Assembly: GCA_001873365.1 (NCBI GenBank)
Contig: MNYZ01000058.1
Span: 1-49,338, forward strand
Length of the DNA: 49,338 nucleotides
DNA from: Oscillatoriales cyanobacterium CG2_30_40_61
Lineage (GTDB): Bacteria; Cyanobacteriota; Cyanobacteriia; Cyanobacteriales; Microcoleaceae
Reading direction: 5' to 3'
Shown here: positions 43,001-49,338 of the stretch, in pieces
Layout of the letters: every line of letters begins with the position of its first letter
Numbering within the stretch: the first letter of the stretch is position 1
Made by a program: the position numbers and the translations under genes
The notes under the pieces: model-generated
Seen by the model: only the letters and a program-made list of their open reading frames with translations
Databases searched by the model: none
What the model was told of the DNA's origin: nothing

Positions 43001-44539
43001 ATCACAATGGAGAATTGTCCTAATATCAATTACGGCATTATTCAGAATATCCGTTAAATTCAGAGATTGACGAATATGGAGGGCGGTTTGGTAAAATAGT
43101 CGCTCCCGTTGAACTTGTTGGTGTAATTGTTGTTCGGCTTTTTTTTGTTCGCTAATATCAAAACTAATCCCGACTAAACCTATGGGATTTCCCGCTTGAT
43201 CTCGAATTAAAGTATCAAAAACATGAATCGGTAAAATACTACCATCTTTACGCGAGGTGGTAAATTCTCCTTCCCAATATCCTTTATTGATAACTTCATA
43301 AACAATTTCCTCGGCTAAATTTTGTTGATCCACAGGAACAAAAAAATTAATAACATTATTACCTAGGGCATCTTCGGCTGTCCACTGATATAAAGTTTGA
43401 GCATATTGATTCCAATAAATTATTGTTCCTTCTAAATCCGTGGCAATAATAGCATTCTGTACCTGATCTAAAAGAGAAGCCTGTAAAGCTATTTTAGCTT
43501 CAATCAAATTTCGTTCTTCAATCTCATCTTGTAATTTTTGATTAGCCTGTTTTAAAGCGTCGGTTCGTTCTTGAATTTTTTCTTCCAGTTGATTATTTTG
43601 ACTTTGAAGTAATTGTAGTTTTTCTAATTCTAAATGATTAACTTGTTGTCGCAATACATCCACTAATTCTAATAAATCAATCGGGTTAATTCCTTGCAAA
43701 ATACTCGTGGGAGTAATAATTCCTCTGAGTTCTCCGCGATCGCCGACAATCGGAATTCGATTAATATGGTATTTCTGCATTAACAGATGGGCAGCTAATA
43801 ATGTATCATTAGGTTTTAGGCAAAATAGGGGGGTACTCATTACGGTTTTTGCTTCTAGGTTCCAATCTAAACCTAATGCTTGAAACTTAATAATATCTCC
43901 TTCTGTTAATAAACCTATCGGAATTTTTAATAGTTCTTGATCACAGATTTTTTCCTCAACTAAAATTACACAACTGACCTGGGCAGAATTGATTAACTCA
44001 GCTAATTTTAATAGGGAAATAGTGATGGGTGCTTGTACAACCGTTGAAGTCATTACTTCCTCAATGGTTCTTAGTTTTAATAAATCCGTCGGTTCTAGGG
44101 CATTTTTTAAGTCTCGATGGGTGAGTAAACCGACTAATTTCCCCTCGGGATTAACTAAGGGTAAATGACGAACTTTATGCTTTTGGAGTAGGTTTAAAGT
44201 TGTACTTAAATGGGTAAATTCTGTTTGTTGCAGGGTAATTACTGGTTGAGTCATAACTTCCCTTACGGTCAAATTTGTGAGATCAACTTTTCGAGCAATT
44301 AAACCCACAATATCCCGATGGGTTAATATTCCTACGGGTCGCTGATCTACAGTAACAATTAGACAGGTTTTCCCCTGATTTATGGCTAAGGAATTTGGAG
44401 TTAATAAACAGGTGGTTTGAGATTGGTTGAAAATTGCGATCGCATCTATTAATATGGTTTCTGGCATCACGGTTAAAGGATCTGTAGTGATAGCCTTTTG
44501 TAGAGGAGAAATAAACAAATTATCAGAATTAATAGACAT
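40004..44539 (-). CDS. CBS-PAS-GAF hybrid histidine kinase with a DXCF cyanobacteriochrome-type GAF
   Basis: This 1511-residue soluble protein contains four CBS motifs (1-285), a coiled coil (295-345), PAS (350-475), GAF1 (485-665), GAF2 (690-865), PAS (875-995), PAS (1000-1110), HisKA with ANMSHELRTPLNSILG (His1143), HATPase_c (1255-1370) and a C-terminal receiver (Asp1440 in DLILMDISMPEMDG). GAF1 has DTCF (Cys549) and ECYQQLL (Cys577), 28 residues apart, the arrangement of blue/green DXCF cyanobacteriochromes. CBS domains suggest adenine-nucleotide sensing. GAF2 has PCLIEFL and probably no bilin. The 3' end overlaps the solute-binding protein start. Confidence 0.9.
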   Translation of the reverse strand: MSINSDNLFISPLQKAITTDPLTVMPETILIDAIAIFNQSQTTCLLTPNSLAINQGKTCLIVTVDQRPVGILTHRDIVGLIARKVDLTNLTVREVMTQPVITLQQTEFTHLSTTLNLLQKHKVRHLPLVNPEGKLVGLLTHRDLKNALEPTDLLKLRTIEEVMTSTVVQAPITISLLKLAELINSAQVSCVILVEEKICDQELLKIPIGLLTEGDIIKFQALGLDWNLEAKTVMSTPLFCLKPNDTLLAAHLLMQKYHINRIPIVGDRGELRGIITPTSILQGINPIDLLELVDVLRQQVNHLELEKLQLLQSQNNQLEEKIQERTDALKQANQKLQDEIEERNLIEAKIALQASLLDQVQNAIIATDLEGTIIYWNQYAQTLYQWTAEDALGNNVINFFVPVDQQNLAEEIVYEVINKGYWEGEFTTSRKDGSILPIHVFDTLIRDQAGNPIGLVGISFDISEQKKAEQQLHQQVQRERLFYQTALHIRQSLNLTDILNNAVIDIRTILHCDRVLVYEFDPEFNGTIVAESVGDGWTSCLGMYLEDTCFKTGGAFDYLPGKKIAIDNIEKSNLTECYQQLLTQLQVKANLVVPILIQDQNREKGNFIWGLLIAHQCSSPRNWQSSELELLDEIAVQLSIGIQQSQLYQTAETEIKERQKIEQKLRLLNQELETRILDRTAKLERQERKSRLFAEITLKIRQSLDIEQILQTTVTEVQKILGCDRLLIYRVFSNGTGRTIAESVLPGWDSILNFDFPEEVFPLEYQQLYSNRTVKAVADIHQQYQDITPCLIEFLQQWKIKAKLIVPIIQNNIFWGFIIAHHCVSPRKWTDFEIELMREIADQVGVALEQAQLVETLREREQFIESIADSSPNILYLYDVEQNRSIYNSRSLTTILGYTALELSTIGDNFLILFHPNDQEKVIKHLEETAQMSDREISYIEYRIQHKNREWLWFSSHATVFKRDLSGNTQQILGVAQNISDRKQAEDNLKRQLAAVEASIDGISILKNEEYIYVNNAHLKLFGYSYPQELLTKSWRVLYTSDVVKWFEQDVFPLLKQQKFWRGETIGLRKDGTTFNQEVSFTVTEDGDYICISQDISERQAALQERQQAEIQLRQTNEQLAIANAELARASRLKDEFLANMSHELRTPLNSILGMSEVLQEQTFGKLNEQQNQALRLIYRNGKHLLELINDILDLSKIEAGKLDLECSPVSVNELCQHSLSFVKQQAHQKNIRLSYQIEDVTEALNVDERRIRQVLINLLNNAVKFTSEGGRVRLEVRGDLDQKMVHFSVIDNGIGITLEDQARLFQVFVQIDSRLSRRYEGTGLGLVLVKKLVEMHGGTVSLDSQPGKGSCFTIALPWNPGRESPRLTPAKLLDRSARLGNTPRGSKRPLILLAEDNPDNIQTLLNYLQAKGFDLEVAKNGIEAVQKADSLHPDLILMDISMPEMDGLEAMRQIRSNPQRANLPIIALTAFAMAGDREKCLAAGANEYLAKPVQIRQLVQLIQSFLYEQS

Positions 44540-44553
44540 AAAATTAAGATTTT

Positions 44554-44629
44554 GGGAATGGGTAATGGGTAATGGGGAATGGGGAATGGGGAATGGGGAA
44601 TGGGTAATGGGTAATGGGTAATGGGTAAT
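44554..44629 (+). repeat. Heptameric repeat array AATGGGG/AATGGGT
   Basis: About eleven 7-base units of AATGGGG or AATGGGT lie in the region upstream of the hybrid kinase. They are of the type of cyanobacterial short tandem repeats. Confidence 0.95.
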
Positions 44630-44733
44630 AAACTGTCAACTGTTAACTGTTAACTGTTAACTGTTAACTGATGACTGATGACTGATGACTGTTAACTGTT
44701 AACTGATGACTGATGACTGATGACTGATGACTG
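44630..44733 (+). repeat. Heptameric repeat array TTAACTG/ATGACTG
   Basis: About fourteen 7-base units, alternating blocks of TTAACTG and ATGACTG, abut the GGGG heptads and run up to the 3' end of the REC-kinase gene. Confidence 0.95.
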
Positions 44734-44742
44734 ATTTACTGA

Positions 44743-45843
44743 TTATTCTGCTTTTAATTCAATCGTAAAAATCGATCCTTGGGGTTGGTTATCCCGAATA
44801 TAAAGACAACCAGAATGGGCGTCAATCACCATTTTACAAAAGGCTAATCCTAATCCGATTTGAGCCACATCTTCAAAGCGTTGACCGGTTTCATATTTTT
44901 TAAAAATACTTTCCTTGAGTTCGTCTTTCACTCCTTTTCCTGAATCTTGAACATGAACTTTAACCGTATTTGTATTAACTGGATATTCAACTTCTATTAA
45001 AATTTCACTATCTGAAGGAGAGAATTTAATCCCATTATCGAGTAAATTTTCAATGACTCGCTTAATTAAATCAGCATCGGCAATTACTAACCGTTTTGCT
45101 GGAGGAATTTTAGCATTAATCTTAATTTGCTTTTTGATAATTTGGGCTTCAAATTCATTGATAACGGTTTCAACTATCAAGGAAAGATTAACAGGTTTAG
45201 GATTCAGTAATTCCTTGCCTGATTCTAGTTTAGCCATCAACAGTAAAGAATTAATCAGATTATTTAACTGTCTTCCTGAGTGAGCAATTTGATGGATTTT
45301 GTGGGCTTGTTTTTCTGTTAAATCTGTTAGGGCTAGTAGTTCACAAGATAATGAAATTACAAAGACTGGATTTCTCAGATCGTGAACGATGGAATAGGCC
45401 ATATCCTCACGCAATTGTAGCAACTGTTCTAGTTTTTGTTGAGACTTTTCTAACTGATCATGCTGTTTTTTGAGTCGGAGCATGGAACGAACTCTAGCTC
45501 TAACTTCTAAGGCACTAACCGGTTTTCCGATAAAATCTTCCGCCCCAGCTTCTAAACATTGAGCTAAGGTTTCTTTAGAATTAAGTGCTGTGATCATAAT
45601 AATAGGAATCGGTTTCCATTTGGGAATTTGTTTGATTTTCCGACAAATATCCATGCCATTACTATCGGGCATCATCACATCTAATAAAATCAGATCTGGC
45701 AAACTTGATTCTAAGAATTTAAACACCTCAAATCCATTGGAAGCATAATGTAATTGATATCCTTCTCGGAATAATATCCCTTCAAAAACATCAAAAACAT
45801 CTGGTTCATCATCCACAATTAAAATTGAATTATACTTGCCCAT
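44743..45843 (-). CDS. Response regulator-histidine kinase (REC-HisKA-HATPase)
   Basis: This 366-residue protein has a receiver at 1-125 (D11-D12, phosphoacceptor Asp55 in DLILLDVMMPDSNG, Lys in FIGKPVSA), a coiled coil, HisKA with YSIVHDLRNPVFVISL, and HATPase_c (VIENLLDNGIKFSPSD, DSGKGV, GLGLAFCKMVIDAH). It is soluble and resembles the other REC-kinases here. It lies 18 bases after lnt and may be cotranscribed with it. A 200-base block of heptad repeats separates it from the hybrid kinase downstream. Confidence 0.92.
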   Translation of the reverse strand: MGKYNSILIVDDEPDVFDVFEGILFREGYQLHYASNGFEVFKFLESSLPDLILLDVMMPDSNGMDICRKIKQIPKWKPIPIIMITALNSKETLAQCLEAGAEDFIGKPVSALEVRARVRSMLRLKKQHDQLEKSQQKLEQLLQLREDMAYSIVHDLRNPVFVISLSCELLALTDLTEKQAHKIHQIAHSGRQLNNLINSLLLMAKLESGKELLNPKPVNLSLIVETVINEFEAQIIKKQIKINAKIPPAKRLVIADADLIKRVIENLLDNGIKFSPSDSEILIEVEYPVNTNTVKVHVQDSGKGVKDELKESIFKKYETGQRFEDVAQIGLGLAFCKMVIDAHSGCLYIRDNQPQGSIFTIELKAE

Positions 45844-45861
45844 AGTGATTCATTATAGATA

Positions 45862-47490
45862 TTAATTAAGTCGAGGAAAACGGTCAATCTTTAATAAAAA
45901 TAGGGTTATCCCTGCAATTAATAATACAGGCATGAGCCAATCTCCCCAACGCACATAAAGGGTTTGAGTCTGATTAGGATAGATTGTATCAGCATAGAGT
46001 TGATAAGTATTTTTGTTTGACATCCACTGAGTCTTTCCATGGGGATCAATAAAGGCTGAATATCCTGTATTTGTAGCCCGTATTGTCCAGCGATGATTTT
46101 CAATAGCTCGCATCACATCTAGGGCATGATGTTGAGCTAAAATTGTGGAAGAATAGTAAGCATCATTAGAAGCCGTAATCAGAAATTCTCCCCCTTGGGC
46201 GGTCTGGTGGCGGAAATGATTTGCAAAGGCTGAATCATAACAAATTCCAACGGTGGCTTGACCGAAAGGCGTCTGGAATTGTTGATTAGGTTGACCATGA
46301 ATTAATGTGGCTTCTAAGGGCGATAATCGGCTAATAAATTTGCCTAAAATTTCATTAAAGGGGATAAATTCTCCTAAAGGAACTAAATTAACTTTATCAT
46401 ATTGACCGATAATATTTCCGTCCCTATCCATAGAAAATAAACTATTAGTATATCCCCCCGCTTTTAAGGCAAAACTCCCCACAATAGCCGGAACTTTCTG
46501 TCTCAAAACCGCTTGATAAAAAGAACTATTTTGTCGTTGATTCGGGTCAGTCCAGAAAAAAGGTAGGGCTGTTTCTGGAGTTACTACAAAGTCTACTCCC
46601 TGATTAGCTAAGGTAATATATCCGGTTGTATACCCATTTAGGGCTTGTTGAAATCCTGCATAATTTAATTTAACTTCGTTGGCAATATTTCCTTGAATAA
46701 TTCCCACTTTTAACGCATTTTCGGGATTTTTTTCTAAAGGAATACTATATAAAATTAACCCCAATCCATGGGCTAAGATAAAAAATAATACCGCTAAAAT
46801 TAATAATAAATAGGATTTTTGATCTGGAGTCTGAGCATAATATTGATCCCGATTTAAAATAAAACCTTCCGCGATTAACCCATTCACAATTAATAAAGTG
46901 GCGGTAATGGTTGTGGGGCCAGAAATTTGACCTAAGTGTAAAATAATTAAATTTCCAAAACTTTGAGTATAGGACAAAGAAGACCACCATAAAGTCGTGG
47001 AACTCCATAAATATTCTAACCCACACCATAAAACTGTAGCGATTAAAACCCGAGTTAGGGCTAGGGAAATCTGAGAAAATCTTTGAGATAATTGAGCCGA
47101 TAAAATTACAAATAATCCCGTCCAAATAATAACTAAAGCAGTCCCCCAAAGGGTGATAAAACTCCAACAAAATATGGTAATTGCTAAACTGGCTAACCAG
47201 GGGACTCCTAACCAAGTCATCGGATGAATTCCCGTAATCCAAAATAAGGCGGTTCCGTAATAGCCGATTCCCCAAACTAAAGCTAATATTAAAGGCGTTT
47301 TAAATCCCGCCAAAATTCCCCAACTTAACCAGGGTTTAGGAAGGGTAAAATTAGATAAAATATTAACCCATAACGGAACTAAAGCCACCCAAGCCAAGCC
47401 CCAAAGTCCCCAGGGTTCAGCCGCAATGCCCATTAAAATCCCAGCTATTCCTGTTAACAATAAGGGTTGAATTAGTTCTAGTTTGTTCAT
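45862..47490 (-). CDS. lnt: Apolipoprotein N-acyltransferase
   Basis: This 542-residue membrane enzyme adds the third acyl chain to the N-terminal Cys of lipoproteins. The N-terminal half has several membrane helices (about 5-260); the nitrilase-type catalytic domain follows, with the Glu-Lys-Cys triad at E306 (TPETALPFFW), K366 (YDKVNLVPLGEFIPF) and C417 (VGICYDSAF). A last helix lies near the C-terminus (LMPVLLIAGITLFLL). Length is within the range of cyanobacterial Lnt. It is 21 bases downstream of the MFS gene and 18 bases upstream of a REC-kinase, so probably in one transcript. Confidence 0.95.
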   Translation of the reverse strand: MNKLELIQPLLLTGIAGILMGIAAEPWGLWGLAWVALVPLWVNILSNFTLPKPWLSWGILAGFKTPLILALVWGIGYYGTALFWITGIHPMTWLGVPWLASLAITIFCWSFITLWGTALVIIWTGLFVILSAQLSQRFSQISLALTRVLIATVLWCGLEYLWSSTTLWWSSLSYTQSFGNLIILHLGQISGPTTITATLLIVNGLIAEGFILNRDQYYAQTPDQKSYLLLILAVLFFILAHGLGLILYSIPLEKNPENALKVGIIQGNIANEVKLNYAGFQQALNGYTTGYITLANQGVDFVVTPETALPFFWTDPNQRQNSSFYQAVLRQKVPAIVGSFALKAGGYTNSLFSMDRDGNIIGQYDKVNLVPLGEFIPFNEILGKFISRLSPLEATLIHGQPNQQFQTPFGQATVGICYDSAFANHFRHQTAQGGEFLITASNDAYYSSTILAQHHALDVMRAIENHRWTIRATNTGYSAFIDPHGKTQWMSNKNTYQLYADTIYPNQTQTLYVRWGDWLMPVLLIAGITLFLLKIDRFPRLN

Positions 47491-47511
47491 AAATAGTAAT
47501 TGAATCAGGGA

Positions 47512-48756
47512 TTAATTTAAACTATAGATATCTTTGGCTTGACCGAAAGCAAATTTGAGAGAAAGACGAATTGTTTTATTAGAAAAGGTGGCAAAACTGA
47601 TTAAGGCTATTAAAGCTAAACCCGCGTCTAAAGCAAACATGACCGAATAACCCAACTGTTCGGCAAAGATGCCAAAAATAGGGCCAGCAACGGCAGTTCC
47701 CACATCAAATCCGGTTAAACATAATGAGAAAAATTGACCCCGTTGTTCAGGTAAACATCGATCAGTAATTAAGGTGATCATCATCGGAATTACGACTCCC
47801 GCGCCCATGCCTTCGAGTAATGCTGCAAATAAAATAATATTACTGTGCATAGTTTGAGACAGGAGTAACATGGCTAAAAAATAACAAATTAATCCTCCGG
47901 TAATGAACAAACCTCGACCATAACGATCGGACGCTCGACCCGTGGGAATACGGACTAAAAAACTAGCGATCGCGGCGGTACTATAAAATAATCCCGCATT
48001 AAAATTTAACCCCGATTCCTTCACGGCTAAAGGTAAAAATGTAACTAAAGTTCCAAAGATTAAACCGACCATTAACATCACAAAAGCGGGAACCCTTAAA
48101 GGGGGACTCCATAACATTTTTAAAACCCATAAACCCTTTTCTAATAAAGAAGTAGAAGCTACTTTTTTTGTTGGTTTATTGTGTTGGGGTTCCCCAACTT
48201 GGCAAATTCCTAAAAATGCTAAAAACGCAAACCCGCTACTAGATAAAAAGATCGGGTCGTAACCCACCATCGCTTGCATTGATCCCCCCACCGCCGGGCC
48301 AATAGCCATCCCAATCGGAGCCACTAAACTCATATATCCAATCACTTCTCCCCGGCGTTCAACGGGGGCAATATCGGCAACTAAGGCACTGTAACCGATG
48401 GTAAATGCCGCCACACTGATCCCATGAAAGGCGCGTAAACTCAGCAGTAATGGGATAGACTCCGCAAACAGATATCCTAAAGGTGCGATTGTCCCCACTA
48501 TTGTTCCGATTAATAAGACTAATTTGCGACTTTTGCGATCAGCTAGGGGGCCAAACCAAAGTCGAGACGGCAATAAACCCAAGGCAAAAGCCCCCATTAC
48601 CCAGCCAATTTGTTGTGTGGTTCCGCCAAGGGATTCAATATATAATGGTAGGGTTGGTAATAGTGTGGTTATCCCTGTCCAAAAACATAAACCTGCGATA
48701 AATAAAGCCAGTAAACTGCGTTGACGTTTGGGATCAAAACTTTTAAAGGTGTTCAA
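47512..48756 (-). CDS. MFS transporter, drug-efflux-like
   Basis: This 414-residue protein has about twelve membrane helices. The loop 2-3 signature GPLADRKSRKLVLLIG and the second-half mirror GRASDRYGRGLFITGG are typical of the major facilitator superfamily. The motif at helix 5, VAPIGMAIGPAVGGSM, resembles motif C of antiporters, suggesting export of drugs or metabolites by proton antiport. Substrate unknown. It starts 5 bases after the Uma2-like fragment and is followed closely by lnt. Confidence 0.88.
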   Translation of the reverse strand: MNTFKSFDPKRQRSLLALFIAGLCFWTGITTLLPTLPLYIESLGGTTQQIGWVMGAFALGLLPSRLWFGPLADRKSRKLVLLIGTIVGTIAPLGYLFAESIPLLLSLRAFHGISVAAFTIGYSALVADIAPVERRGEVIGYMSLVAPIGMAIGPAVGGSMQAMVGYDPIFLSSSGFAFLAFLGICQVGEPQHNKPTKKVASTSLLEKGLWVLKMLWSPPLRVPAFVMLMVGLIFGTLVTFLPLAVKESGLNFNAGLFYSTAAIASFLVRIPTGRASDRYGRGLFITGGLICYFLAMLLLSQTMHSNIILFAALLEGMGAGVVIPMMITLITDRCLPEQRGQFFSLCLTGFDVGTAVAGPIFGIFAEQLGYSVMFALDAGLALIALISFATFSNKTIRLSLKFAFGQAKDIYSLN

Positions 48757-48761
48757 AATAT

Positions 48762-49031
48762 CTATTCCTTAATATTAATATTAGCAATTTGTTGATTAAA
48801 CCAGAGAGCCGCTAAACCATTCTCTACTTGGGTTAATTGTTCTAAAGTTTGTTCTAAAAGCATAATCGGTAAACCCGAAAGAGTCATAGAATATTCTATC
48901 TGTTTATATTTACCATGTTCTCGTAAACCAAAGGCAATTACCTGTTTTCCTTTAACATCTGTTACCCAATATTCAGGAATCCCTAATGCTGCATTGAGTA
49001 ATGGGGCTGTAACCGAAGATAAGCTCATCAT
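48762..49031 (-). pseudogene. Uma2-family protein, C-terminal fragment
   Basis: The 89-residue ORF reads GIPEYWVTDVKGKQVIAF, SGLPIMLLEQTLEQL and GLAALWFNQQ, the C-terminal part of cyanobacterial Uma2-like (PD-(D/E)XK nuclease-fold) proteins, normally about 190 residues. The N-terminal half with catalytic residues is missing. Upstream bases 49032-49338 hold no matching frame. I call it a remnant, though a short protein could still be made from ATG 49031. It may supply leader sequence for the MFS gene 5 bases downstream. Confidence 0.65.
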
Positions 49032-49262
49032 AGCAAGAAAAATGTAAAAAATTCAGAAATAAGATCAAGATAACGGAAGAAATAAGAACAACATTGTTGT
49101 TAATTGTAGCACATTATTTTCAATAATAGGAAAATCATAAAAAATAATCAACCCATTCTTTTAAACTTCGTTATTAAGACGGTGATCCAATTAAATTTGA
49201 GGAAATCTAACGTTTTTGTTGTTAAACAACTCCCCATCATTCCCCCAGAATGTTACAGACAG
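49032..49262. other. AT-rich region without genes
   Basis: No ORF, RNA gene or strong hairpin is seen. It leads into the terminal tandem repeat. Confidence 0.4.
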
Positions 49263-49338
49263 ATATAATAATATTGTACGGACATAATAATATTGTACGG
49301 ACATAATAATATTGTACGGACATAATAATATTGTACGG
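49263..49338 (+). repeat. 19-bp tandem repeat, four copies to window end
   Basis: The unit ACATAATAATATTGTACGG is repeated four times (first copy begins ATAT), without spacers, ending exactly at the last base. The array probably continues outside. Confidence 0.95.

Overview
The window looks like chromosome from a filamentous cyanobacterium of the Oscillatoriales type. Evidence is the many HIP1 octamers (GCGATCGC) inside genes, heptameric tandem repeats, dispersed GTAGTAAGCCC palindromes, a GUN4-domain protein, ethylene-binding and bilin-GAF histidine kinases, and a haemagglutination-domain exoprotein. A Planktothrix-like source is my guess from the style of the repeats; it is not demonstrated. 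Both ends fall in low-complexity or tandem-repeat DNA (a Pro/Thr linker at 1-120, a 19-bp repeat at 49263-49338), so the window may be one whole contig broken at repeats.

Layout. 1-5291: the 5' part of a Pro/Thr-rich protein, a GHL10-type glycosidase-like protein, a peptidoglycan amidase/glucosaminidase, a VOC protein, a small membrane protein, a phosphoribosyltransferase and a family 4 uracil-DNA glycosylase. 5361-10699 (+): two tandem MacB/FtsX-like permeases, a TolC-family protein and an RluD-family pseudouridine synthase. 10765-19803 (-): a signalling block of REC-GGDEF-EAL, REC-kinase, a 1589-residue PAS/GAF kinase and another REC-kinase. 19885-28043: malic enzyme, a 44-residue ORF, phosphopantetheinyl transferase, an ethylene-receptor-like kinase, prfC and aqpZ. 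28044-32466: a methyltransferase, then a repeat-rich island with a RAYT transposase, REP-like palindromes and a group II intron with a decayed ORF, bordered by a GUN4-domain protein. 32687-37092 (+): a pseudo-receiver kinase and a TpsA-like exoprotein. 37184-49031 (-): Uma2 fragment, MFS transporter, lnt, REC-kinase, a 1511-residue CBS/PAS/GAF hybrid kinase, a lipoprotein solute-binding protein and a membrane kinase.

How it fits together. The dominant theme is sensory transduction: eight histidine-kinase proteins, with ethylene-type, DXCF bilin, LOV-like, CBS, periplasmic and pseudo-receiver inputs. Three of them carry nearly the same kinase core on unrelated input modules. The second theme is repeat-driven remodelling. 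Palindromic elements supply the last codons and stop of at least two genes (the EAL protein and the GUN4 protein), one palindrome lies inside the exoprotein coding sequence, and a group II intron sits inside a REP-like doublet. The strongest candidates for something little described are the RAYT/REP/group II intron island, the element with a target duplication at the end of the EAL gene, and the hybrid kinase/solute-binding lipoprotein/membrane kinase array.
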